DNA of 18,345 bases, from positions 1 through 18,345 of the forward strand of contig JAYVZE010000109.1 of the NCBI GenBank assembly GCA_043783625.1, written 5' to 3'. Every line of letters begins with the position of its first letter. Within the stretch, counting starts at the first letter, position 1. Below are positions 1-7,358 of this stretch, one piece after another. The stretch is from JAFDVL01 sp043783625. GTDB taxonomy: Bacteria > Acidobacteriota > Blastocatellia > RBC074. The translations under genes were made by a program, and so were the position numbers. The notes under the pieces are model-generated. The model saw only the letters and a program-made list of their open reading frames with translations, made no database searches and was not told the DNA's origin.

Positions 1-2284
1 CTCCAAACAGCGGAGTTTGTGATTCAGCGGGTTCGTAATTCACTTCATAAGAATTTTCTTCGAGTTGGATTTTATAAGGATTTTCCAAGTGATAACGCGA
101 GAGCGAACGCACTCCGTAGGGCGATAAAAATTCTTCTTCATCCAGCATAAACCGCAGAACTTTGCGGAGCCGATCAGAATTTACTAAGGACAAAAATCTT
201 CGCAGCCCATGTTCATCGGCTCTGGTTTCGATGTTGACGCTGAGTTCGGGGAAGGTATCAATAAAATACTGCATCCGGCGTTTGAAGCTCGGAAATTTGT
301 TGACGGTTTCTTCTTCCAGCGTCGTCGCCGCGAACAATGGAATCAGCCCTACCATTGACCTGACACGCAGTGGGATCGCCGCCTGATGTGGCAATTGCAA
401 CACATCATAATAGAATCCGTCTTCATCGTTCCAGAGCGAAATTCCTTGTCCCGCCATATTATTCATGGCGCGGGCGATGTAAACGAAATGCTCGAAAAAT
501 TTTGAGGCGACATCTTCGTAAGCAGGATTTTCTTTCGCCAGCTCCAACGCCATATTCATCAGGTTGAGGCAGTACATTCCCATCCAACTGGTTGCGTCGG
601 ATTGTTCCAGCGTACTTCCGCCGGGCAAAGCTGCGCTGCGATCAAAGACACCGATGTTATCGAGTCCGAGAAAGCCGCCTTGAAAAACGTTATTACCTTC
701 GGCGTCTTTGCGATTGACCCACCAGGTAAAATTTAAGAGCAGTTTATGAAAAATTCGTTCCAGAAAATTGCGGTCGCTACGTCCCCAAACTTCCTGTTCG
801 AGCTGGTACACACGCAGCGCAGCCCACGCATGAACCGGCGGGTTCACATCAGAAAAATTCCATTCATACGCCGGAATCTGACCGTTCGGATGCATGTACC
901 ATTCGCGCAGCATCAGGATTAATTGCGCCTTCGCAAACGCAGGATCAATGATGGCGAACGGCACACAATGAAACGCCAAATCCCATGCCGCAAACCACGG
1001 GTATTCCCACGTGTCAGGCATCGAAATTATTTCTTCGTTGTTGAGGTGTTTCCACTCACGATTGCGCCCTTTCTGACGTCCGCGCGGAGGCTCCGGCATA
1101 CCGGGATCGCCGCGCAGCCAGCGCCGCACATCGTAATGATAATACTGCTTCGACCAGATCATTCCGGCGAACGCCTGCCGCTGTATTTGGCGCAATTCTT
1201 CATTCTGGAGATTCGGCGAAAGTGCTTCGTAATATTCGTCAGCTTCACGCATTCGAGCATCAAAAATTTCATCAAAACGCGAACCGAGGGCAGGCTTGGG
1301 AGCAATGTCATTGGTCAATCGAAGCTTAATCGTAGCCGTCGCGCCGGGAGCCATATTCAAGCGGTAGCGAGCGGCGGCTTTCGTGCCACTGCGAGCCGGA
1401 TTCACGGCACTTTTGTCGCCATGCACGATGTAATCATTGATGCCGTCTTTGACAAAAGTTGAGGTGTTTGGCGAATCATACAGCCGCTGATAATTCGTTT
1501 CATTTTCCGTGAATAAAAGTTCAGGAAAAGCAGGTGCATCATCGCAAATCAACTGGCACAATCCATTTTCAAAATGACGTGCGCGCAGGACATTGAGGTT
1601 GTCTTCATCCGCCCGAATCCGGGGTTTACGGTCATCCGCTCCCCACGCCCACGTGTTGCGAAACCAGAGCGTCGGCAGCACTTCAAGATAAGCAAAATCA
1701 GTACTGCGGTTCGTGATGACAATGCGGATGCAAAGGTCTTCGGGCGCGGCTTTGGCGTATTCAATGTTTACTTCAAAGTAATGATTATCATCGAAAATTC
1801 CGGTGTCGAGCAATTCAAATTCAGGTTCCTGACGAGTCCGGCGATGATTGGCTTCGATTAATTCTTCGTAGGGAAAACGCCCTTGCGGATATTTGTATTG
1901 ATATTTTAAATACGAATGGGTTGGCGTCGCGTCGAGGTAAAAATAATATTCTTTGACATCTTCGCCGTGATTGCCCTGCGGGCCTGACAACCCGAATAAT
2001 CGTTCTTTGAGGTGCGCGTCGTTGCCATTCCAAAGCGCGACCGCGAAGCATAAATTTTGATGGCGATCAGAGATGCCTGCGATGCCGTCTTCGCTCCAGC
2101 GATAGGCTTTGGAGCGGGCTTGATCGTAGGTCAAATTATTCCACGCATCACCGTTCGTGGAGTAATCTTCGCGGACGGTTCCCCACGCCCGTTCACTTAA
2201 ATATGGTCCCCATTTTTTCCAGGGGATGTGGTGGTCATGCGCTTCCTGAAGGCGTTGCGCTTCGGCGGTTTCCTGAATTTTCAT
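1..2284 (-). CDS. GH63/MGH1-like glucosidase, 3' end outside the window
   Basis: An uninterrupted frame of 761 codons that runs off the window. It starts at the ATG at 2284, the first start after an in-frame TAA 15 nt upstream; no clear Shine-Dalgarno sequence precedes it. The protein begins with a conserved block (WKKWGPYLSERAWGTVRED, residues 23-40) and continues through NTWAWGADD (about 210), WEYPWFAAWDLAFHC (about 430), NPPVHAWAALR (about 480), GFLGLDNIGVFDRS (about 535) and SDATSWMGMYCLN (about 563). These suit the bacterial glucosidase family with a GH63 C-terminal / MGH1-like (alpha/alpha)6 domain, usually about 880-890 residues, so roughly 120 residues are missing. No signal peptide is visible, so it is probably cytoplasmic and cleaves alpha-glucosidic or related linkages in oligosaccharides. 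Substrate is inferred from the family only. Confidence 0.85.
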   Translation of the reverse strand, partial: MKIQETAEAQRLQEAHDHHIPWKKWGPYLSERAWGTVREDYSTNGDAWNNLTYDQARSKAYRWSEDGIAGISDRHQNLCFAVALWNGNDAHLKERLFGLSGPQGNHGEDVKEYYFYLDATPTHSYLKYQYKYPQGRFPYEELIEANHRRTRQEPEFELLDTGIFDDNHYFEVNIEYAKAAPEDLCIRIVITNRSTDFAYLEVLPTLWFRNTWAWGADDRKPRIRADEDNLNVLRARHFENGLCQLICDDAPAFPELLFTENETNYQRLYDSPNTSTFVKDGINDYIVHGDKSAVNPARSGTKAAARYRLNMAPGATATIKLRLTNDIAPKPALGSRFDEIFDARMREADEYYEALSPNLQNEELRQIQRQAFAGMIWSKQYYHYDVRRWLRGDPGMPEPPRGRQKGRNREWKHLNNEEIISMPDTWEYPWFAAWDLAFHCVPFAIIDPAFAKAQLILMLREWYMHPNGQIPAYEWNFSDVNPPVHAWAALRVYQLEQEVWGRSDRNFLERIFHKLLLNFTWWVNRKDAEGNNVFQGGFLGLDNIGVFDRSAALPGGSTLEQSDATSWMGMYCLNLMNMALELAKENPAYEDVASKFFEHFVYIARAMNNMAGQGISLWNDEDGFYYDVLQLPHQAAIPLRVRSMVGLIPLFAATTLEEETVNKFPSFKRRMQYFIDTFPELSVNIETRADEHGLRRFLSLVNSDRLRKVLRFMLDEEEFLSPYGVRSLSRYHLENPYKIQLEENSYEVNYEPAESQTPLFG

Positions 2285-2346
2285 ATTTTTGTTAGAGAGT
2301 TAATCTGCGACGAGCGCGACCTCAATTCCAGATGCGCAGGAGGGAG

Positions 2347-2466
2347 TGCCTTTACTGGGAACGCCCGCATCCTGCGGGCGAACCCGTACTACGGTTACAG
2401 TTTTCATCGCAGGGATTCGCTCGCCACAGTTTCGCCCGCAGGATGCGGGCGTTCCCAGTAAAGGCA
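2347..2466. repeat. Perfect 36-bp inverted repeat with nested palindrome (REP-like)
   Basis: Positions 2347-2382 and 2431-2466 are exact reverse complements over 36 bp, separated by 48 nt. Each arm contains its own short palindrome, CGCCCGCA-TCC-TGCGGGCG, so an arm can fold alone or pair with the other. It fills the spacer between the hydratase stop (2493) and the glucosidase start (2284) and looks like a paired REP/BIME-type element. A role as a transcription attenuator between the two minus-strand genes is possible but not shown. Confidence 0.85.
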
Positions 2467-2492
2467 TTCCCATCCCGTTGTTTGAAATCGTC

Positions 2493-3281
2493 TTATTTCC
2501 CACTAAAAACCGCTTTTCTCTTCTCAACGAAAGCTAAAACGCCTTCGCGGAAGTCGGCAGAATGAAAACATTCGGCTTGATTTATTGCTTCAAATTCCAG
2601 CGATTCGGCGAGGCTGTGCGTCAGCCCATAATTCAATCCGGCTTTAATTTTAGCCAATGAAATTGCGGGTGAAGCCTTCAATCGTTCGGCAATAGCGTTA
2701 ACGGTAGAATCCAAATCAGCATAAGGAACGACACGATTTACGATACCTAATTTGAAAGCTTCCTGCGCGGTTACGGTTTCTCCCAGCGCAATCATTTCAA
2801 AGGCTTTGTGGTAGCCGACCAGTTGCGGTACAAAATGCGTTCCGCCGCCATCCGGCATTAATCCGATACGAACAAAAAGCTCGGCAAATTTGGCTTCTTC
2901 AGAAGCGATAATCAAATCACAAGCCAAAGCGTAGTTGCATCCGATGCCAGCCGCGAAGCCGTGAACACGGGCGATGATCGGCTTTGGCGTTTCGCGCATC
3001 GCAATGATCGCGGGATTTGTCGTGGTACGCAGTGATTCCGAGACATCGTAATTCGCGGAATCCATGGCATTGAATCCGCCGAGATCGGCTCCGGCGCAGA
3101 AGGCGTCTTCGGCTCCGGTGAGGATAATGACTTTGGAATCATCTTTGACGGAATCAAGAATCGCCTGTGAAAAAAGCCCGAACATTTCCGGCGTGATCGC
3201 GTTACGCGCTTTGGGGCGATTGAAGGTGATGCGCTTGATGCCGTTTTCAAGAGTGACGAGGAGTGGGGATTCAGTTGACAT
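2493..3281 (-). CDS. Enoyl-CoA hydratase/isomerase (crotonase superfamily, PaaG-like)
   Basis: A 262-residue crotonase-fold protein, the usual family length. The ATG at 3281 is chosen because GGAAA of a Shine-Dalgarno sequence lies 6 nt upstream; a TTG five codons further out would place that site inside the gene. Oxyanion-hole motifs are FCAGADL (61-67) and GIGCNYALACDL (112-123). FVRIGLMPDGGG (136-147) is typical of PaaG-like members. By eye alignment with rat mitochondrial hydratase, the Glu164 equivalent is kept (E162) but the Glu144 position is Phe135, and an Asp (D144) sits in the PDGGG turn. That suggests isomerase or another CoA-ester reaction rather than classical hydration. It probably acts in the cytoplasm in fatty-acid or aromatic CoA degradation. 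The next gene downstream on the same strand is the glucosidase, with a repeat between, so cotranscription is uncertain. Confidence 0.88.
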   Translation of the reverse strand: MSTESPLLVTLENGIKRITFNRPKARNAITPEMFGLFSQAILDSVKDDSKVIILTGAEDAFCAGADLGGFNAMDSANYDVSESLRTTTNPAIIAMRETPKPIIARVHGFAAGIGCNYALACDLIIASEEAKFAELFVRIGLMPDGGGTHFVPQLVGYHKAFEMIALGETVTAQEAFKLGIVNRVVPYADLDSTVNAIAERLKASPAISLAKIKAGLNYGLTHSLAESLEFEAINQAECFHSADFREGVLAFVEKRKAVFSGK

Positions 3282-3439
3282 ATTATTTCCTTTCAAGAGT
3301 TGAAATTAATCCAGATTCGTCGCACATTGTCGCTTAGCACTAATCGTTTTACAATTAAGTTTGAGATTGATCTATTCAGAGTTGATGTACAGAGTTTAAG
3401 CTTTTGATATTTGAAAATTAAATTCGGCAAGCGTGAGAC
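3282..3439. other. AT-rich half of the divergent spacer, no gene
   Basis: This stretch between the hydratase (minus) and the repeat cluster is AT-rich and holds no credible ORF. It must carry the promoter of the hydratase gene and perhaps that of the SDR gene, but I cannot assign a convincing -35/-10 pair. Confidence 0.4.
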
Positions 3440-3656
3440 GCCCCGGAGGGGCTTCCAGATGGTAGCCAGGGGTTAAGCGTTTTCGCGCAACCCCTGGAAA
3501 AGTTCGAATAGAATTCCCAAGCCCCAGCGGGGCGGCAGATATTCGTATCTCTATCTTCGCGTCCCTTCAAGACGCGCGATTATTTACGCTTTTACCCAGA
3601 GGCTGCGACCGAAGACGGTCTTGCCACTGGCTACCATCTGACTGCGCCTTCAGCGC
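3440..3656. repeat. Cluster of GC-rich hairpins bounded by a 13-bp inverted repeat
   Basis: At least six short palindromes follow one another: GCCCC-GGA-GGGGC (3440-3452), CCAGGGGTT paired with AACCCCTGG (3466-3474 / 3489-3497), GCCCC-AGC-GGGGC (3521-3533), GCGTC paired with GACGC near 3559-3575, GACCG-AAGA-CGGTC (3607-3620) and GCGC-CTTCA-GCGC (3644-3656). The 13-mer at 3457-3469 recurs inverted and exact at 3627-3639 and brackets most of them. No ORF of gene quality is present. This resembles a composite REP or small non-coding mobile element of about 200 bp. Confidence 0.7.
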
Positions 3657-3707
3657 ATTGCCGGAATTAATTTTCTAAGACCATCAGCGTGTTTCTTTTG
3701 CGAACAG

Positions 3708-3731
3708 CACGCTGAAGCGTGAACGCTGAAC
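3708..3731. repeat. Heptad repeat, solo arm (same family as 17678-17751)
   Basis: CAC followed by GCTGAAG, CGTGAAC and GCTGAAC in exact 7-nt register. It matches 23 of 24 bases of the right arm at 17728-17751. The opposite arm is reduced to TCAGCGTG (3684-3691). It ends 24 nt before the GTG start of the SDR gene. Confidence 0.75.
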
Positions 3732-3754
3732 AAAATTTTAGGAGAATTCGCATC

Positions 3755-4534
3755 GTGCCTGAACTAAAACAATTATTTGATTTATCTGGAAAAGTCGCGT
3801 TGGTAACAGGTGGTTCACGCGGCTTGGGTTTGGAAATGGCGGAAGGTTTAGCCGAGGCCGGAGCTTCGCTCATGCTGTTGGCGCGTCGTGAGCAATGGCT
3901 CAGCGAAGCGGTAGACAAATTAAAGCAACGCGGCTTTCAGGCGGAAGGCGCAGTCTGTGATGTCTCGAATCCTGAAGTCGCTCCGGCGGCAGTGGCGCGG
4001 ACGGTGGCGGCGTATGGAAAGATTGACATCCTTGTCAATAACGCCGGAGTTACCTGGAGCCAGCCCGCTGAAGAGATGCCGCTAGACCGCTGGCAAATGG
4101 TCATGGATATTGATCTGACAGCCGCGTTTTTATTTTCGCAGGCAGCGGGCAAAGAAATGATTAAGCAGAAATCCGGCTGCATTATTAATATTGCTTCGGT
4201 GCTGGGGATGATTTCTACGATGCCGGAGTTGGATCATCATCTATCGGCGTATGTTGCAGCAAAGGGCGGCTTGATCGCTTTGACGCGCGAACTCGGAGCG
4301 AAATGGGCGCAATATAATATTCGTGTGAACGGCATCGCGCCGGGATTTTTCCCGTCGCGGATGACCGAAAAATCGCTGGAAAATATTGCTGGAAAACTTG
4401 AAGTAAATAATCCAATGAAGCGCATCGGCAGAGAAGGCGAATTGAAAGGCGTCGCTGTATTTTTAGCTGCCGAAGCTTCCAGCTACATCACCGGACAGAC
4501 GATTGTGGTGGACGGTGGAATGACGATTGTTTAA
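3755..4534 (+). CDS. SDR-family oxidoreductase
   Basis: A 259-residue classical short-chain dehydrogenase. The GTG at 3755 is preferred, with AGGAG at 3740-3744 and a 10-nt spacer. The frame stays open to a GTG at 3719, but that extension lies in the 3708-3731 repeat and would encode a non-family N-terminus. The Rossmann fold shows TGGSRGLG (18-25) for dinucleotide binding, NNAG (95-98), and catalytic Ser148, Tyr166 and Lys170. The tail YITGQTIVVDGG (244-255) is typical of the family. ARR at 43-45, after the second strand, is compatible with NADP(H) preference. It most resembles gluconate 5-dehydrogenase / 3-oxoacyl reductase-like SDRs; the substrate cannot be told from sequence. It is probably cytoplasmic, and a heptad hairpin follows its stop. 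Confidence 0.88.
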   Translation: MPELKQLFDLSGKVALVTGGSRGLGLEMAEGLAEAGASLMLLARREQWLSEAVDKLKQRGFQAEGAVCDVSNPEVAPAAVARTVAAYGKIDILVNNAGVTWSQPAEEMPLDRWQMVMDIDLTAAFLFSQAAGKEMIKQKSGCIINIASVLGMISTMPELDHHLSAYVAAKGGLIALTRELGAKWAQYNIRVNGIAPGFFPSRMTEKSLENIAGKLEVNNPMKRIGREGELKGVAVFLAAEASSYITGQTIVVDGGMTIV

Positions 4535-4539
4535 GAAAT

Positions 4540-4616
4540 AGTGCTGAGTAGAAAGTGCTGGGTGCTGAGTAAGGAGTGTCTTTCAACTCAGCACCCAGCA
4601 CTTTCTACTCAGCACT
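4540..4616. repeat. Heptad inverted repeat, perfect 31-bp arms
   Basis: Arms 4540-4570 and 4586-4616 are exact reverse complements over 31 bp with a 15-nt loop. From 4541 the left arm divides into 7-mers GTGCTGA, GTAGAAA, GTGCTGG, GTGCTGA, each starting with GT. The element begins 5 nt after the SDR stop and ends 13 nt before the ATG of the next gene. It could act as a terminator-like hairpin or as a leader structure. Confidence 0.85.
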
Positions 4617-4629
4617 CATCACTGATTTT

Positions 4630-4980
4630 ATGAACTCTCCCAAATATGATGAACGCCCGTGGGGTACTTTCACGGTGCTGGATGAAGCGGATACTTACAA
4701 AGTCAAACGCATTGAAGTGTATGCCGGAAAGCGGCTGAGCTATCAGATGCATTCCAAACGCGCCGAACATTGGTATGTCGTGGCAGGCGTGGCGAACGTG
4801 ACACTGGATGGCACTGACATTTTGCTGAATGCAGGGCAAGCCGTAGACATTCCGCAAGGCACGGCGCACCGCATCGAAAATCCCGGCATCGAAACAATGG
4901 TCTTCATCGAAGTCCAGCGCGGAACCTATTTCGGTGAAGATGATATTGTCAGATTGCAGGATGATTACGGGAGAGAATAG
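4630..4980 (+). CDS. Mannose-6-phosphate isomerase type II-like cupin
   Basis: A 116-residue single cupin matching the C-terminal isomerase domain of bifunctional ManC/AlgA/RfbM proteins. Features are RPWG (8-11), YKVKRIEVYAGKRLSYQMHSKRAEHWYVVAGVA (about 22-54) with the metal-binding histidines and glutamate (MHSKRAEHW), and PQGTAHRIEN followed by FIEVQRGTYFGEDDIVRLQDDYGR near the end. The family interconverts mannose 6-phosphate and fructose 6-phosphate with a bound divalent metal. Stand-alone cupins of this size are common and may be isomerases. The ATG at 4630 is chosen because the frame upstream, to a GTG at 4576, lies inside the right arm of the inverted repeat. No Shine-Dalgarno sequence is visible. 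Heptad hairpins lie on both sides of this gene. Confidence 0.82.
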   Translation: MNSPKYDERPWGTFTVLDEADTYKVKRIEVYAGKRLSYQMHSKRAEHWYVVAGVANVTLDGTDILLNAGQAVDIPQGTAHRIENPGIETMVFIEVQRGTYFGEDDIVRLQDDYGRE

Positions 4981-4983
4981 CGA

Positions 4984-5053
4984 TTAGCTGTTAGCTATTA
5001 GCACTTAGCCAGAACTAACGGCTAATGGCTAACAGCTACTAGCTAACTGCTAA
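4984..5053. repeat. Ten consecutive heptamers forming an imperfect inverted repeat
   Basis: The 70 nt divide without remainder into TTAGCTG, TTAGCTA, TTAGCAC, TTAGCCA, GAACTAA, CGGCTAA, TGGCTAA, CAGCTAC, TAGCTAA and CTGCTAA. The first four are of type TTAGCNN and most of the rest of type NNGCTAA, its reverse complement, so the block folds on itself. The longest clean pairing is 4986-5002 with 5021-5037, 16 of 17 bp. It starts just after the cupin stop and ends 7 nt before the kinase ATG. Confidence 0.85.
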
Positions 5054-5060
5054 AAGCTTT

Positions 5061-6851
5061 ATGTCTGTACGCGCTCGTTACCTGACGGTCATTTTTAGTT
5101 TGATCGTTGTCATTGTCGTCGCGTTGACCTATTTCGTGAACGCGCGATTGATGTCTGCTCACCTGGCTTCCAAGGTGGCGGCAGGTAACATGATTGCGTC
5201 CAGCGTCTTCACCTTGGCGCAGCAAACCATCACGAATAACCCTCAGAAATCCGCGCAAGATGCAATCCGCGACGATCCGCAAGTCAAATCGTGGTTAGCC
5301 GCCAATGGTGGATTTTTTGCTTACCTCGCCATCATCAATGCCGATCAAAAAATTATTGCCGAACACGATCCGCAACAACTGAGAAATTCGGCGAATAATC
5401 TTCCTATTGAAAAGCTTTCCAATAAAGGTTGGCTCCGGGAATGGAATGAACTCCGTCAGAATCGAAATATTTACGAAATCACGACTCCGCTCAACGTCAA
5501 TAATCAACCGTTTGGGAAATTTGTCGTAGGTGTAACAGCCGCGAATTTATTGAACGAAATTGCTGCTTCACTGCGGTTGTCACTAATTGTTGCGCTGGTC
5601 ACAATTCTGCTGAGCCTGCTCACGGCTTTGTTATTGTCGGGCGTGATTTTGCATCCGCTCCAGGAATTTTTCGGGCTGATTGATCTGCTTGAGCGGGAAA
5701 GTGAAAACCAGTCGAACGAGGCTTCAGGGCAGGATTTGCAGAGTGCGGCGGAACGTTTGCGGGAGCTGGGACGACGCTTCGCAGGCAACCGTACCGAAGT
5801 CGAAGCGATGCGCGATCAAATGCGGCAGGTCGTCAATAATTTGCCGGATCGAATGTTGTTACTGGATAAAGAACAGCGCGTGATGATGTCCAGTCCGCAG
5901 GCGGAAGCGTTGTTGCTGAATGGAAAATTGAAGCTGAACGGGAGCGGGCAACTGCGCGGCGAAATCCTTAGTGAAGTACTGGATGAAACGCATCCTGTCG
6001 CGCTTTTGATAACACGGGCATTCAATTCCGGTCAGGCACGTGAAGAGACTTTGACGCTGGAATCTGCTGACCATCAGCCGCAGAAATTATTAGCTACGGT
6101 GCAGGTTTTTGAAGAGCAGGGGAAACTGGCCGGAGCGATGTTGACGCTCCGCGATTTTGAATCGTTGAAGCGCCTGGAATCACAACTTGATTACGCCACC
6201 AGGATTGCCGCGCTCAGTCGCATCACTTCCGGCGTCGCGCACGAAGTAAAAAATCCACTGCATGCGATGGTGCTGCATCTGGAATTACTCCGTACGAAAA
6301 TCGAAGCCGGACGCGATCCCGGCAATCACGTCGAGGTGCTGACTTCGGAAGTCAATCGTCTGAATCGTGTCGTGCAAACCTTCCTTGATTTTACGCGTCC
6401 AGTGACGATGCAAACGCGCAAGCATTCGGTCAAAACTTTGCTCGAAGAAGTGGTTTTGTTGGCTCCCGTCAATGCCGAACCGCCGATCAAGGTTGTGCTA
6501 AAAAATTCTGCCGCTGATTTGAAGATTGAAGCTGACCTTGATTTGCTGAAGCAGGGCTTACTCAATATTGTGATTAATGCTTGTCAGGCAATGCCGGACG
6601 GGGGCACGTTGACGATTAGCTCTGAGCAGGTCGGCAACCAGATCGAAATTTCAATTGCGGACACCGGAGCCGGAATTCCTGAAGAGTTAAAGGAAAAAAT
6701 CTTCAATTTGTATTTCACTACGAAATCTAAAGGCAGTGGCATTGGTCTGGCGCAGGCGTTCCGTGCGGTGCAAATGCATGGCGGAGCCATTGAAGTTGAA
6801 TCAGAAATTGGGAAAGGGACGCGATTCAGAATTCAATTGCCAGTGGCTTGA
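5061..6851 (+). CDS. Membrane sensor histidine kinase (NtrB/ZraS-like), orphan
   Basis: 596 residues. Order: TM1 (about 8-27), an extracytoplasmic sensor region (28-170), TM2 (about 173-197), a HAMP-like linker (198-250) with charged helices, a PAS-like domain (about 255-365), a HisKA dimerisation domain and a C-terminal HATPase_c domain. The phosphoacceptor is H394 in GVAHEVKNPL (391-400). ATP-binding boxes are N506 in NIVINACQAMPDGG, DTGAGIP (534-540), FNLYFTTK (548-555) and GSGIGLA (558-564). It should autophosphorylate and pass phosphate to a response regulator. None is adjacent, so it is an orphan here. The HEVKNPL box and F box resemble kinases that pair with sigma54-type NtrC regulators. 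The signal is unknown. The start follows a heptad hairpin, without a visible Shine-Dalgarno sequence; the next ATG (residue 31) would remove TM1. Confidence 0.9.
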   Translation: MSVRARYLTVIFSLIVVIVVALTYFVNARLMSAHLASKVAAGNMIASSVFTLAQQTITNNPQKSAQDAIRDDPQVKSWLAANGGFFAYLAIINADQKIIAEHDPQQLRNSANNLPIEKLSNKGWLREWNELRQNRNIYEITTPLNVNNQPFGKFVVGVTAANLLNEIAASLRLSLIVALVTILLSLLTALLLSGVILHPLQEFFGLIDLLERESENQSNEASGQDLQSAAERLRELGRRFAGNRTEVEAMRDQMRQVVNNLPDRMLLLDKEQRVMMSSPQAEALLLNGKLKLNGSGQLRGEILSEVLDETHPVALLITRAFNSGQAREETLTLESADHQPQKLLATVQVFEEQGKLAGAMLTLRDFESLKRLESQLDYATRIAALSRITSGVAHEVKNPLHAMVLHLELLRTKIEAGRDPGNHVEVLTSEVNRLNRVVQTFLDFTRPVTMQTRKHSVKTLLEEVVLLAPVNAEPPIKVVLKNSAADLKIEADLDLLKQGLLNIVINACQAMPDGGTLTISSEQVGNQIEISIADTGAGIPEELKEKIFNLYFTTKSKGSGIGLAQAFRAVQMHGGAIEVESEIGKGTRFRIQLPVA

Positions 6852-6953
6852 TTATTCGGCGCACTGCTTTTAAGCTGTCTTCAGCGGTTTCAACAGGTGA
6901 AGCAGTTTTTTCGCTTCGATAACAAAAAACTACAACTTGGAAAAGGAGAATTT

Positions 6954-7292
6954 ATGGCAGGAAAATTTGTCATGACGAAAACCCATAATGGACATCTCGT
7001 AGTCAATTTGAAAGCCGGGAATGGTGAGGTCATTTTGACGAGTGAATTTTATAAGTCCAAAGCGGAAGCCAATGCCGGAGTCGCCGACGTGCGCAACAGT
7101 GCCAAAAACGATGCACAATTTGATCGTCGCACTTCAAAAGCGAATGAGCCATTCTTCTCGTTGAAAGGTGCGGACGGGAGCTACATCGGCAAAAGCGAAA
7201 TGTATACGTCTGAGGCAGGAATGGAAAATGGCATTAAATCCGTCAGGAATAACGCACCGGAAGCCAGCTTCGTGGATGATACTGGATACTAA
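6954..7292 (+). CDS. YegP family protein, two DUF1508 repeats
   Basis: 112 residues with two tandem repeats of the YegP/DUF1508 fold. Repeat 1 spans about residues 12-50 (YKSKAEANAGVADVRNSA) and repeat 2 about 66-104 (YTSEAGMENGIKSVRNNAPEA). The ATG at 6954 has AAGGAG five nt upstream, the clearest ribosome site among the plus-strand genes here; a GTG at 6897 would put that site inside the gene. The linker carries a basic/acidic segment (KNDAQFDRRTSKANE). Members are small soluble proteins, often double-repeat as here, whose biochemical function is unestablished. It lies about 100 nt after the kinase and could be its own unit. It converges on the DUF1080 gene across a hairpin. Confidence 0.9.
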   Translation: MAGKFVMTKTHNGHLVVNLKAGNGEVILTSEFYKSKAEANAGVADVRNSAKNDAQFDRRTSKANEPFFSLKGADGSYIGKSEMYTSEAGMENGIKSVRNNAPEASFVDDTGY

Positions 7293-7303
7293 AAAATCTA
7301 AGA

Positions 7304-7352
7304 GACAAGGAGATTTTTATGAAAAAAATAGATTCCCCCTTGTCTCCTTGTC
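7304..7352. terminator. Putative bidirectional terminator hairpin
   Basis: GACAAGGAGA (7304-7313) pairs with TCTCCTTGTC (7343-7352), a 10-bp stem with a 29-nt A/T-rich loop, in the 66 nt between the convergent YegP (stop at 7292) and DUF1080 (stop at 7359) genes. The position suits a shared terminator, but no clean T tract follows the stem. The left arm also holds a strong ribosome site followed by an ATG (7319) that leads nowhere. Confidence 0.45.
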
Positions 7353-7358
7353 CAATTC

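Noticed and set aside
923..1462. A 179-codon plus-strand frame inside the glucosidase gene
   Set aside because: It is antisense to a long frame with clear glucosidase homology, and its translation is Arg-rich and low in family-like patterns.
3440..3656. A tRNA or known structured RNA in the hairpin cluster
   Set aside because: No cloverleaf, T-loop or anticodon arm could be built, and no known RNA motif was recognised.
3719..3754. Upstream GTG extension of the SDR gene
   Set aside because: The extra 12 codons lie in the heptad repeat at 3708-3731 and its edge, and the AGGAG ribosome site lies inside them, pointing to the GTG at 3755.
4576..4629. Upstream GTG extension of the cupin gene
   Set aside because: Its 18 codons translate the loop and right arm of the inverted repeat; family homology begins at the ATG at 4630.
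4984..5053. A CRISPR-like array suggested by the regular short repeats
   Set aside because: Units are 7 nt and contiguous, with no spacers and no cas genes nearby.
6897..6953. Upstream GTG extension of the YegP-like gene
   Set aside because: It would bury the strong AAGGAG site that stands 5 nt before the ATG at 6954.
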